The notes beneath the pieces were generated by a model. That model ran no database searches. It was not told the origin of the DNA and saw only the letters and a list, made by a program, of their open reading frames with translations. A DNA stretch of 61,851 nt from Pseudomonadota bacterium (GTDB lineage Bacteria; Pseudomonadota; Gammaproteobacteria; Burkholderiales; Burkholderiaceae_B). Below are positions 10,335-19,070 of the stretch, piece by piece; the first letter of the stretch is position 1, and each line of letters opens with the position of its first letter. Location: assembly GCA_023425645.1 (NCBI GenBank), contig JAFACG010000038.1, positions 1 to 61,851 on the forward strand. Direction: 5' to 3'. The position numbers and the translations under genes were made by a program.

Positions 10335-10925
10335 ATGAAGTCCTGTCTTGTCCTGCTCAAACGGCTTGCCCTGACAATGCTGCTGGGCTTCATGCTGGCC
10401 GGTCCGGGCGCAGCCGCCAACCTGCACCCGGTGCGCGGCTTTCTGCCCGACCTGCGCTTCTCCCTGCAGGCGGCAGGCCCCAAGTCCGTCACCCAGGACG
10501 ACTTCAAGGACAAGGTGGTGCTGCTGTTCTTCGGCTACGCCAGTTGCCCCGACGTGTGCCCCACCACGCTGGCCCAATTGGCCGCCGTCATGGAAAGCCT
10601 GGGCCCCCAGGCCCGGGACGTGCGCATCCTGTTCGTCAGCGTGGATCCGCACCGCGATACGCCCGAATCGCTGGAAAGCTACGTCAAGGCCTTCGACGAG
10701 CACGCCATCGGCCTGACCGGCACGGAAAAGCAGATCGCCGATCTCGCTCGACGCTACCGCGTCGCCTACCAGATCGAGAAACCCGACCCCAAGACGCCGG
10801 ACGACTACGAGGTCGCCCACAGCCGCGGCGTGTATTTCTTCGATCGCCAGGGCAAGGCCCGCTTCCTCGCGCCCGACACCGAATCGGTGGACGTGCTGGC
10901 GGACGGCGTGCGCCGCCTGCTCTAG
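10335..10925 (+). CDS. SCO1/SenC/PrrC family copper chaperone
   Basis: 196 residues with an N-terminal signal peptide or membrane anchor (about residues 8-28) and a thioredoxin-like fold. The copper ligands of Sco proteins are present: CPDVC (Cys71, Cys75) and His162 in the VAHSRGVYFF block. Members insert Cu into the CuA site of cytochrome c oxidase or reduce it. A GGAGAA site precedes the ATG. Last gene of the folD-prlC run; a CueR-type copper regulator lies about 1.6 kb away. Confidence 0.93.
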   Translation: MKSCLVLLKRLALTMLLGFMLAGPGAAANLHPVRGFLPDLRFSLQAAGPKSVTQDDFKDKVVLLFFGYASCPDVCPTTLAQLAAVMESLGPQARDVRILFVSVDPHRDTPESLESYVKAFDEHAIGLTGTEKQIADLARRYRVAYQIEKPDPKTPDDYEVAHSRGVYFFDRQGKARFLAPDTESVDVLADGVRRLL

Positions 10926-10974
10926 GAACGAACGGCGGCATTGCGCCGCCTGTTTCGGAACACGCCTGCGTCCC

Positions 10975-12360
10975 TCACTCCGTCTTCAGGGCCGACTGCG
11001 CCTGGCGCAATGCGGTACGCAAGCCCTCCTGCAGCACCGGATGATAGAAAGGCATGGCCAGCATCTGGTCCAGGCTCAAGCCCATCTGCAAGGACCAGGC
11101 CAGCAAATGGCCGATGTGCTCGGCGTCCGGCCCCACCATCTCCGCGCCCAGGAAGCGGCCTGCACGATCGGCATACACATGCAGCAGCCCCTGGTTGCGC
11201 AGCATGACGCGTGCGCGCCCCTGGTTAGCGAAACTGACCGCTCCCACCACCGCGCCCTCCGGCAAGGCCTTGAAGGGCGTGCCGATCACTGCAACCTGCG
11301 GGTCGGTGAACATCACTGCCATGGGCGCCCGGCGGGGCCCCGGCGCCGCGCCGCCCGAACTGGCCGCCTGCAGGGCGGCCAGCCTGCCGTCGTCGGCCGC
11401 TTCGTGCAGGATGGGCGCACGCTGGTTCACATCGCCCGCCAGATAGATGGGGGTGCCCTTCAACTGCAGCGTGGCCTCGTCATATACGGGCCGCCCCTTC
11501 TCGTCCCATTGCGCCCCGGTATTCTCCAGGCCCAGGCCTTGCAGTTGCGGACGGCGGCCGGCGGCGGCCAGTACGCAGTCGTACTCCTCCACCACTTCGC
11601 GGCCCTGGACCTGCAGCCGCACCCGGGCCTTGCCGTCGACCGCCTCGCCGCCCAATACCGTCACGTCGGCGCGCAGGTTCAATTCCTGGGTCCAGATGGC
11701 GCGAGCCGCCTCGCGCACCTGAGGATCGGACAAGCCCGCCAGGCTCTGGCTGCGGGCGACGATGGCCACGTCCACATCCAGGCGCGCCAGGGCCTGCCCC
11801 AGCTCCAGGCCGATCACGCCGGCGCCGATCACCAGCACGCGGCGCGGCAGATCGGTCCAGTAGAAAACGTCTTCATTGCTGATCAGCAACGAACCCAGGG
11901 CCTCCAGCTCTTTGGGTCGCACTGGTTCGGAGCCGGCCGCCACGATGATGCGGCGCGCCGTGACGCGGGTATGGTCGTCCACCTCCAGCACATGGTCGGA
12001 CACGAAGCGCGCCCGGCCGCGCAGCTTGTCCTGCGCGTCGAACCCTTCCACGTCGTCCACCACGAACTGCACGAAGCGGTCCCGCTCGCGGCGCACCCGC
12101 TCCATGACCTGCGCGCCGTCGACGCGCACGGGTCCGTCGACGTGCACGCCGAACGGCGCCGTGCGCCGCGCGTCATGGGCGGCGTCGGCCGCCGCGATCA
12201 GCAGCTTGGAGGGCATGCAGCCCACACGGGCGCACATGGTGCCGTAGGGGCCCGACTCGATCAGGACGGTCCTCTGTCCGGCGCGCTTGGCCGTCCGGTA
12301 CGCCGTCATGCCCGCCGTGCCGGCGCCGATCACCGCCACGTCACACTGAATTTCCTTCAT
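10975..12360 (-). CDS. Dihydrolipoamide-dehydrogenase-like FAD/NAD(P) disulfide oxidoreductase
   Basis: 461 residues of the class I pyridine nucleotide-disulfide oxidoreductase family. FAD motif VIGAGTAGMTAYRTA at the N-terminus, redox-active pair in CARVGCMPSK, NAD motif VIGAGVIGLELGQAL, and the C-terminal catalytic YHPVLQEGL (His-Glu pair), so it looks active. It is shorter in its N-terminus than the lipoyl-fused E3 and distant from it, so it may reduce another substrate. A GTG at 12366 is possible, but the GGGAG at proper distance favours the ATG at 12360. Divergent from the CueR-like regulator. Confidence 0.85.
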   Translation of the reverse strand: MKEIQCDVAVIGAGTAGMTAYRTAKRAGQRTVLIESGPYGTMCARVGCMPSKLLIAAADAAHDARRTAPFGVHVDGPVRVDGAQVMERVRRERDRFVQFVVDDVEGFDAQDKLRGRARFVSDHVLEVDDHTRVTARRIIVAAGSEPVRPKELEALGSLLISNEDVFYWTDLPRRVLVIGAGVIGLELGQALARLDVDVAIVARSQSLAGLSDPQVREAARAIWTQELNLRADVTVLGGEAVDGKARVRLQVQGREVVEEYDCVLAAAGRRPQLQGLGLENTGAQWDEKGRPVYDEATLQLKGTPIYLAGDVNQRAPILHEAADDGRLAALQAASSGGAAPGPRRAPMAVMFTDPQVAVIGTPFKALPEGAVVGAVSFANQGRARVMLRNQGLLHVYADRAGRFLGAEMVGPDAEHIGHLLAWSLQMGLSLDQMLAMPFYHPVLQEGLRTALRQAQSALKTE

Positions 12361-12490
12361 ATGCACTCCCGATTCGACAATCCCGGCGTGAAAGGCCGGA
12401 GTTCTTCACCACCGCGGAGCTGCGCTCTACAATGGATCAATTCGTGTCTGAATCATAACGCAGTCGAGCTTGACTGCCGGAAGGAAGCCC

Positions 12491-12946
12491 ATGCTGATCA
12501 GTGAAGCCGCGCGCGAGACTGGCCTGACCCCGAAAATGATCCGCCATTACGAAGAGCTGGGGCTGCTCAGCAGCGAACGGGCGGGCAACGGCTATCGCAT
12601 GTACCAGCCGCAAGACCTGGACACGCTGCGCTTCATCGTGCGCGCCAAGGATCTGGGCTTCAGCCTGACGGACATCCAGCAACTGACCAGCCTCTGGCGC
12701 AATCACCGGCGCCCGAGCAGCGAGGTCAAGCAATTGGCCCAGACCCATATCCGGCATCTGGAAACGCGTGCGGCGCAATTGCTGGACATGGCCGCCAAGC
12801 TGCGCCAGCTCGCCGAGCAATGCCATGGAGACCATCGCCCTGACTGCCCCATCCTGGACAGCCTGGAAGGCGCCTGTACGCATGCCGAAGCGAAGGGCGA
12901 CGACAAGGCCCGTCGCCCCCCTGGGCGAGCGCCCGAAAAAGCATGA
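12491..12946 (+). CDS. cueR: CueR-type MerR family copper-responsive regulator
   Basis: 151 residues. Winged helix-turn-helix (LISEAARETGLTPKMIRHYE) with the long dimerisation helix of the MerR family. The metal-binding loop has Cys111 and Cys119 in C-x7-C followed by PIL, and Ser77 at the position that distinguishes Cu(I)/Ag(I)/Au(I) sensors from Hg/Zn sensors (which have Cys). This is a close fit to E. coli CueR (Cys112, Cys120, Ser77). GGAAG precedes the ATG. No copper ATPase gene lies nearby; the neighbouring flavoprotein and Sco gene may be linked functionally. Confidence 0.9.
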   Translation: MLISEAARETGLTPKMIRHYEELGLLSSERAGNGYRMYQPQDLDTLRFIVRAKDLGFSLTDIQQLTSLWRNHRRPSSEVKQLAQTHIRHLETRAAQLLDMAAKLRQLAEQCHGDHRPDCPILDSLEGACTHAEAKGDDKARRPPGRAPEKA

Positions 12947-12994
12947 AACGCCGTTCCCAGGGGCCGGCAAGCGCTTCCGCTCGCCGTCGCAGGC

Positions 12995-14368
12995 CTACTC
13001 TTCCACGGCCAGCCTTGCAGCAGCGCTACGGGAAACGGCCGGTTTGGGATAACCATTAAGATACAGATTCAGAATCAGGGCGGTGATGGCGGCCAGCACG
13101 ATCCCGCTATGCGTGAAAGGCGACAGCCACTCCGGCAGGCGGCTGAACACCTTGCCATTGACCATGGGCATGAGGCCGATCACGACGCTGACGGCGACAA
13201 TGAATAAATTGTTGCGGCCGCTCATGCCCTTGTAATCCACCCCGGCCAGGACATTGATGCCGGTTGCGACCACCATGCCGAACATGACGATGCCCGCCCC
13301 GCCCAGCACCGACTGGGGAATCAGTGCGAACAACATGGACAGCTTGGGAAACAAGGCCAGGACAACCATGATGACGCCGGCGCAGGCACAGACCCAGCGG
13401 CTCTTGACGCCGGTCACCCCCACCAGACCCACATTCTGGGAATAGGTCACGTAGGGAAAGGTATTGAATATGCCGCCAATGAAAGTGCCCAGGCCATCGA
13501 CGCGCAAGCCGCGCGTCACGTCCTCGGTACCGACTTTCTTGCCGACCATCTCGGCCACCGCCAGCATCATGCCCGTGGTCTCTATCATCACCACGACCAT
13601 GATGATGGACAGCGCCAGAATGGAACCGATGTCAAAGGTGGGCAAGCCGAAGTGAAAAGGGGTGATCATGGCAAGCCATGCGGCATCGCCCAAACGGCTG
13701 AAATCGACCAGCCCCAGGGAGGTCGATGCCAGGAAGCCGCCCGCAATGCCGACCAGAACCGCGATATTGCGCAAGAATCCACGGGCATACTTGGTGATCA
13801 CGATGATGATCGCCAGAACGAAGGCGCTGATCGCCAGGTTCGACAGGCTGCCCGCCGACTCTCCCCTGCCCGCTATCCAATTGACGCCTACAGGTATCAG
13901 GTTAAGGCCGGTCACGGTAATCACGGTGCCGGTCACGACAGGCGGAAACAAGCGCACCAGGCGGCCGACGACGGGCGCCATCAGCATGGCGACCAGGCCC
14001 GAGACGATGATGGCTCCAAACATCCCTTGAAGTCCTATATTGGGATTGTTGATCATCACCAGCATGGGCGGTACGGCCGCAAACGTGACCCCCATCATCA
14101 ATGGCAATCGTATGCCGAACTTCCAGATGCCGACCGACTGGATGAAGGACGCCACTCCGCAAACGAACAGATCGGCGCTGATCAGGAATGCAATCTGATC
14201 CGCAGGCAGCTTGGCAGCCGTACCGATCAAAATAGGGACGGCGATGGCGCCGGCATACATGACCAGCACATGCTGCAGCCCGAATACGAGCAATTTCCCC
14301 GGAACTACGATCTCATCTACAGCCGTCACCTCTTGTTGCAAGGGTCGAGTAGTGTGCTCATTACCCAT
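12995..14368 (-). CDS. NCS2 family nucleobase:cation symporter (xanthine/uracil permease type)
   Basis: 457 residues with about 12-14 membrane segments. Family hallmarks are visible: QHVLVMYAGAIAVP near the N-terminus and the NCS2 signature QNVGLVGVTG about residue 310. Members take up uracil, xanthine, uric acid or related purines with H+ or Na+. A perfect AGGAGG lies 8 bases before the ATG. It is the last gene of the minus-strand cluster TIM barrel-Rieske-reductase, suggesting it imports that pathway's substrate, possibly an N-heterocycle. Confidence 0.9.
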   Translation of the reverse strand: MGNEHTTRPLQQEVTAVDEIVVPGKLLVFGLQHVLVMYAGAIAVPILIGTAAKLPADQIAFLISADLFVCGVASFIQSVGIWKFGIRLPLMMGVTFAAVPPMLVMINNPNIGLQGMFGAIIVSGLVAMLMAPVVGRLVRLFPPVVTGTVITVTGLNLIPVGVNWIAGRGESAGSLSNLAISAFVLAIIIVITKYARGFLRNIAVLVGIAGGFLASTSLGLVDFSRLGDAAWLAMITPFHFGLPTFDIGSILALSIIMVVVMIETTGMMLAVAEMVGKKVGTEDVTRGLRVDGLGTFIGGIFNTFPYVTYSQNVGLVGVTGVKSRWVCACAGVIMVVLALFPKLSMLFALIPQSVLGGAGIVMFGMVVATGINVLAGVDYKGMSGRNNLFIVAVSVVIGLMPMVNGKVFSRLPEWLSPFTHSGIVLAAITALILNLYLNGYPKPAVSRSAAARLAVEE

Positions 14369-14466
14369 ATGCCGCCTCCTTATAGGGGTTTCCAGCCTGC
14401 CTGGATTAATCCAGGCAGGCTGTTCTTGTCTCTTTTTATTGTGACGCGTGAAAAAATCAATGCTTC

Positions 14467-15483
14467 CTATTTTTTCATTTCGGATTCTAGTTTCTTATAG
14501 GTCTCCCTTATGAATTTTCCAACTGCAATACTGTTTTCCAACGTATTGTATTCAACCCCCAATCCATAGTCCGGCAGATTGATGTAATCAACCGTCATCA
14601 GTTTCAAAGGACTTTCTTTGTTGCTCAAGTGATGGCGCAGGGTTTTCCGTATCACCTCCTTGGTCGGTTCCAGCAAATAGGCGTGCCACTCCTCGTACCA
14701 CTCGCCCTTGTTCGGCTTGAGGAAGGGGTACTGCACCCCGCGCCCCGGCAAGCCATCCTCGCCAAGCGCCCATTTGTTCACCGGCCCGTTCGGCACGGCA
14801 GGCCTGTTCTGCTGCCACCAGACCATGTTCTGGCCCAGCCATTCATCGGCCAGATTGCCTGGTTCGAATGGATCAAGAATCACCTTTCCATCCAGCACGT
14901 CCTGCCGTATGCCCGATATTTCCTGCTCGGCTGGGTTGGCCATCTTGAAAATACAGTGGCTGTAATCCATTACGAAATTGAAAGGCACGCCTCTGCTTCT
15001 TATTTTTTCCGCTATTGGCGTCACTCTTCTGAAATCCTCTGACCACATCAATATATGGACTTCAAAACCGATCTCCACGCCGTATTTATCCCCGAGATCG
15101 AACGCCTTCAAGTAAAGCTCAATCAACTCCTCGTCTCTTACCACATGCCCTTTTTCATGATGGGTCAAAACCATCATATTGTGATAGCGCACGCCCGTTA
15201 AAGCGCAGTTTTTCAGATTGCGTTCAAGAACCTCCATTTCCTGGTCGCCTATGCGATAGGTCCAGGCGGAGCCCAGGACCGGAAATGAATATTTCTGTAC
15301 CGCGGCAATATAGTCGTCCACCTTGCCGCTCAAGGGCAGGCGATCAAAGAAATCAAATACGCCCGATTCGACCACCAGGCGAAACTGTTCGTCGACAGGC
15401 AGCTCGTTCAAGGAGACGGGGTTCCCGGGGCGGGAATTCTGCACTCCGCGCCCCGCGCAGCCCAGCAATATCGGCATCGTCAT
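14467..15483 (-). CDS. TIM-barrel protein, sugar-phosphate isomerase/epimerase-like
   Basis: 338 residues. The pattern of short strands with acidic and histidine residues (for example VEIGFEVHILMW and FVMDYSHC) is that of the xylose-isomerase-like TIM barrel superfamily (AP endonuclease 2 fold), which covers isomerases, epimerases and some lyases with a divalent metal. Base composition is lower in G+C than flanking genes. GGGAG lies 7 bases before the ATG. The Rieske gene ends 13 bases upstream, so they form one operon. The substrate cannot be deduced. Confidence 0.7.
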   Translation of the reverse strand: MTMPILLGCAGRGVQNSRPGNPVSLNELPVDEQFRLVVESGVFDFFDRLPLSGKVDDYIAAVQKYSFPVLGSAWTYRIGDQEMEVLERNLKNCALTGVRYHNMMVLTHHEKGHVVRDEELIELYLKAFDLGDKYGVEIGFEVHILMWSEDFRRVTPIAEKIRSRGVPFNFVMDYSHCIFKMANPAEQEISGIRQDVLDGKVILDPFEPGNLADEWLGQNMVWWQQNRPAVPNGPVNKWALGEDGLPGRGVQYPFLKPNKGEWYEEWHAYLLEPTKEVIRKTLRHHLSNKESPLKLMTVDYINLPDYGLGVEYNTLENSIAVGKFIRETYKKLESEMKK

Positions 15484-15496
15484 GGTCGACTCCCGG

Positions 15497-16563
15497 TCAG
15501 GCGCTCAGGGCGTCGGCGCTCTGCTGCTGGCGTTCCCTGACCAGGTCCAGGAGCCAGCGGCGGTATTCCGTAGTCACGGCATCGGCCCCGCGCACAGGCA
15601 GCTCCAGGCGGGCCTCATCGCCAATCAAGGGCAGGAACTTGGGCTCTTGCGACTCTATGACCGGCAGATCCTGGGCCAATACCTCAAGCTCGAAATCCAC
15701 GAAAAAGCTGTCGTGCTCGGGCTCCAATCCGAAGTCTCTGGCTATCCACCAGAAGCTGCGCGTCTTTTCAGCGCTGATCGGCGAGGCGGCCATCATCAAT
15801 ACATAATTCTTGCCGTTCTCTACGCGCCGGCTCAGATGGACGGTATGAGGCATGATCACCCGATAGGAATTGGCCACTTCGATCCAGGCATCGCCCTCTA
15901 TCCCCAACAGCTTTCTTTTCTTGCCTACGCTCGGCTCTTTGATGGGCGGCCTTTCAAAGCGCAATACACCCTGCTCCTGCTCGCGCCAGGGTTCGACGGC
16001 GTCCACCTCCGGACGGGAGCGGCTGCCGATACTGCCGTCATGCACAAATGCAAAATGCGAAAAATCCACAAAATTCTCGAGACGCCGCGGCGCACTGGTT
16101 TCCAGTCGTAGGCGGGACCCTGTATGAGCCGATAGTTGGGATCGTCGAACTCAGGGAAGCTGGGCACATCGAATCTGGGCGTCTCGCTGAGACAGACCCA
16201 TACGGTCCCTACCGACTCCTTCACTTGATAGGATGGAATCCGCGGTTTCATGACCTGCACCAACTCATTGCGAGCGGGAATACGCACGCAATTGCCGTTG
16301 CTGTCGTAGCGCCAGCCGTGGTACGGGCATTCAAAGCAATTGTCGACCAGCATGCCGTTTGACAACGCCGCTCCGCGATGGGCGCATCTATCGGCCAGAG
16401 CGCTCACCTTGCCTTCGATGCGGGCAATGACGATTTTCTGATCCAGCAGCACTACTTGCCGAGGCTTGTCCCCCACTTCGCTGGAGTAGGCCACGGGATG
16501 CCAGAATTGATGCAAGGTCTGATACAAGGGGTGTTCACTGTAATCCTGCATGAGCGTTTTCAT
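15497..16563 (-). pseudogene. Rieske aromatic-ring oxygenase, VanA-like, frameshifted
   Basis: Terminal oxygenase of the one-subunit Rieske non-haem iron type (vanillate O-demethylase or N-demethylase-like). The N-terminal part holds the [2Fe-2S] ligands CAHRG...CPYHGW; after DWK the frame is lost. The other frame then resumes exactly with SAPRRLENFVDFSHFAFVHDG, which carries the iron site D-x2-H-x4-H, and runs to the stop at 15497. Adding one base to the A run at 16099-16101 (TTT on the plus strand) restores DWKTSAPRR and a 355-residue protein, normal for the family. AAGGAGA precedes the ATG at 16563. Either a true one-base deletion or a sequencing error. Confidence 0.88.
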
Positions 16564-16583
16564 CGGCTTGTCTCTCCTTATCG

Positions 16584-17576
16584 TTAAATATCCAGCAGCA
16601 ATCTGCCTTCTTTACAGCGTGACACGCATATCAACATGGTTTTGTTGCCCGCCTGCTCGGCCTCTGACAGAAGCGAATCCCTATGATCCGGAATCCCTCC
16701 CAAGACGCGGGTTTCACAGGATCCGCAGATTCCTTCCTTGCACGAGTACATGGGGTTCAGGCCGGCTTCTATCAGCACGTCCAGAATCGACTGATCGGCG
16801 GCGACATGAAGGACGGCGCCATTGCGCAACTCGACGTCAAAACCCGCATTCACTTGCCCTTGCATGGGTTCAGCGGAAAAACGCTCGATATGGGCGCGAT
16901 CAAGCGGCACGTCCGCGGCCTGCGCGGCGGCCACAAACGCATCCAGCATGCCGGACGGGCCGCAACAGTAGTAGCGCGCCTGCCGACCATGGGTGCTGAA
17001 CACGCGGGCCAGGCTGAGAGACTCATGGGGCGGCTCCTGATCAAAGACGGTGAACAACTCCCCATGGGCATGGGATTTGGCCAAGGCCTGTATCGAATCC
17101 AGAAACGCCGCATGACCGGCGGTCCGGGCGCAGTAATACAGGACTCAGCGCTGCCCGCGTTTCTCCAATTCCTGAACCATGCTCCAGATGGGGGTGATTC
17201 CTATCCCGCCCGCCACCAGTACGGCAGTATCCCGGCAGTCCCGCAAAGGGAAGTTGTTTCTGGGCAGGCTCACATGCACGGTCTGCCCAGTCTGCAATTG
17301 CCCATGTATATAGGCCGATCCCCCCCCCCGGCTGGTCTTGCTGCGGGCGACGGCGATCCTGTACGTGTTCTCGTCGCAGGAGCTCACCAGGGAATACTGG
17401 CGCACCAAGCCATTCGGTAAATGAACATCGATGTGTGCGCCTGCCGAATAGGCAGGCAACGCGTCCGGACTGGCAAGCTCCAGTTCGAGCTCCAGAACCT
17501 CGGCGGCGACTTTATGAATCCTGCTCACCCGCGCCGGATGAATGCCCACCATGGGGGCTGACAGCGTCATCGTCAT
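16584..17576 (-). pseudogene. Ferredoxin-NAD(P)H reductase (phthalate/VanB type), internal stop
   Basis: Electron-transfer partner of the Rieske oxygenase. FMN/FAD domain with RQYSLVSS, nucleotide domain with VAGGIGITPI, and a C-terminal plant-type [2Fe-2S] domain with CKEGICGSC and a final Cys. The frame is interrupted by TGA (plus strand 17145-17147) between GQR and VLYYCARTAGHAAF; family members usually have Trp or a similar residue here, so a single G to A change from TGG is likely. Read through, the product is about 330 residues. ATG at 17576 with GAGGTGA is preferred over the GTG at 17585. The N-terminal half contains a ten-G run (SRGGGS). Confidence 0.88.
17320..17329. repeat. Poly-C tract of ten bases inside the reductase gene
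   Basis: Ten consecutive C on the plus strand (G on the coding strand) encode the glycines of SRGGGS, where related reductases usually show SRGGS. The present length keeps the frame. Homopolymers of this length are prone to slippage, and a change of one or two bases would switch the reductase off. Confidence 0.9.
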
Positions 17577-17673
17577 CTCGCTCACCTCGCCAATTTCTGC
17601 GTTTCATACGTTTGCCAGCTATTGGGGCCATTACAACAAGCCGGCAATCATTAAACGAATTATTTATATTTAT

Positions 17674-17691
17674 GTTTTAAGAAAATAAAAC
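17674..17691. promoter_or_regulatory. Candidate LysR operator between reductase and LysR gene
   Basis: GTTTTA-N6-TAAAAC, a perfect 6-base inverted repeat containing T-N11-A, the core pattern of LysR-type regulator boxes. It lies in the AT-rich 17586-17708 region between the divergent reductase operon and the LysR gene, the usual position for such a site. AT-richness makes chance occurrence possible. Confidence 0.4.
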
Positions 17692-17708
17692 ACTGAATTG
17701 GAGGAGTG

Positions 17709-18614
17709 ATGAGCATCACGCTACGCCAGCTGCGCGCTTTCCTGCTGGTCGCCGACACCCGGCATTTCACCCAGGCGGCGGCGGCCATGCATATCACGCA
17801 ATCGGCGCTGAGCGCCTTGATCAGGGAATTGGAGGGGCGCCTGGCGGTGCAGCTGCTCGACCGCAATACGCGGATGGTGGAACTGACCGAGGCCGGCCGA
17901 TACTTCCGTCAAGTGGCGGAGAACGTATTCAACGACCTCAACAAAGGCATCAATGACCTGCATGAGCTGTCCACGCTGCAGCGCGGCCAGGTCCGCATCG
18001 TCGCCTCCACGGTGATAGCCTCAGGCCTGCTCAGCCCATGCTTCAAGAGCTTTCGCACGCTCTACCCGAACATCAAGCTCAGCCTGCACGATGTAGCCGA
18101 AGAAGCCATTGCCGAGACAGTCGCCGCCGGAAGCGTGGATTTCGGCATCGGCACCTGCTTCGAGCTCAGCGGCAGCCTGGACCTGGAGGAGTCCCATCTT
18201 TTCGACAACAAGTTCATCGCGCTGTGCAGCAAGAACCACCCCTTGGCGCAACGGAAAACCATTGCCTGGGCGGATTTGCAGGGCCAGGCCTTCATTGCCC
18301 TGGCTCCCTCCAGCCCGATCCGCAAACTGATAGACCAGACCTGCCATGACCTGGGGATCGAGCTGCGCATCACCAACGAAGTCTCATTCGCAACAACGGT
18401 CCTGAGCCTGGTGAACGCCGACATGGGGGTCAGCATCCTGCCCATGAACAATCACCCATACATTCCCGCCTTCGACGTTCATGCGGCGGAACTCGTGGAG
18501 CCCGAGGTCATGCGGCGCATATCCATACTGACGCGCAAGAATCGAACCCTGATGCCGGCCCCGATCGAATTCATCGCTCACATCAGGCAGCATCTGGCCG
18601 ACACGCTCGCCTAA
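17709..18614 (+). CDS. LysR family transcriptional regulator
   Basis: 301 residues. N-terminal winged helix (LRQLRAFLLVADTRHFTQAAAAMHITQSALSALI) and a LysR substrate-binding domain. A GGAGGAG site precedes the ATG at 17709; a GTG three bases earlier is the alternative. Divergent from the reductase-Rieske-TIM barrel-permease operon, so it is presumably its regulator. The effector is unknown. The gene is intact although two of its likely target genes are broken. Confidence 0.93.
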   Translation: MSITLRQLRAFLLVADTRHFTQAAAAMHITQSALSALIRELEGRLAVQLLDRNTRMVELTEAGRYFRQVAENVFNDLNKGINDLHELSTLQRGQVRIVASTVIASGLLSPCFKSFRTLYPNIKLSLHDVAEEAIAETVAAGSVDFGIGTCFELSGSLDLEESHLFDNKFIALCSKNHPLAQRKTIAWADLQGQAFIALAPSSPIRKLIDQTCHDLGIELRITNEVSFATTVLSLVNADMGVSILPMNNHPYIPAFDVHAAELVEPEVMRRISILTRKNRTLMPAPIEFIAHIRQHLADTLA

Positions 18615-18635
18615 AGCGCGTTATGCGCTTTTCAC
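18613..18635 (+). terminator. Terminator hairpin after the LysR gene
   Basis: AAAGCGC-GTTAT-GCGCTTT (18613-18631), directly at the LysR stop codon, followed by a short T-rich tail. Seven-base stem; moderate strength. Confidence 0.6.
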
Positions 18636-18671
18636 GCGCAGTTCGGTCACCCATTCTGAGGAAGATTCCCC

Positions 18672-19037
18672 ATGGAAGAATTAAAACCAATCCCCGATAG
18701 CTTTACCGTACCCATCGCGAGTCGGGATTTCGAACTTATTGAATGCGAAACATCTTCTAGAATTCTGGTGGAAATCGGTGCGCCGATTCGAGATGTCGAG
18801 ACGGTCCGAGGGATGGACTGGCGGTGCCCGGTACGATTTTCGGGTGAAAAAATTGAAAAAGTCCATTCTGCCTGCGGAATTGATTCGTTCCAAAGTCTAT
18901 GTCTCGCATTTCGACTCGTGAGATACACATTGGAGGAGCTCGAAAGAAACTTAGAAGGCAAAATCCGATTACTTGAATCAGATTTCCCTGCATTTGTAGA
19001 TTGCGAGCCTTTGCGGCGCGATTCCGAAAGCGCGTAA
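18672..19037 (+). CDS. Small hypothetical protein, possibly DUF6968-like
   Basis: 121 residues. The central pattern (IGAPIRDVETVRGMDWRCP... then GIDSFQSLCLAFRLVRYTLEEL) resembles, from memory, the small DUF6968 family; function unknown. A GAGGA precedes the ATG. The gene is noticeably richer in A+T than its neighbours and uses AT-rich codons, and it sits alone between the LysR terminator and a strong bidirectional terminator, which suggests a horizontally acquired single-gene insertion. Many such orphans are immunity-like, but no partner gene is present here. Confidence 0.65.
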   Translation: MEELKPIPDSFTVPIASRDFELIECETSSRILVEIGAPIRDVETVRGMDWRCPVRFSGEKIEKVHSACGIDSFQSLCLAFRLVRYTLEELERNLEGKIRLLESDFPAFVDCEPLRRDSESA

Positions 19038-19070
19038 CACGCTCTAAGCGCCTGGTATTTGCCCAAGTGA

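Noticed and set aside
15925..16563. Programmed ribosomal frameshift in the Rieske gene
   Set aside because: The run is only three A with no slippery heptamer or downstream structure evident, and the partner gene also carries a stop codon, so mutation or sequencing error is simpler.
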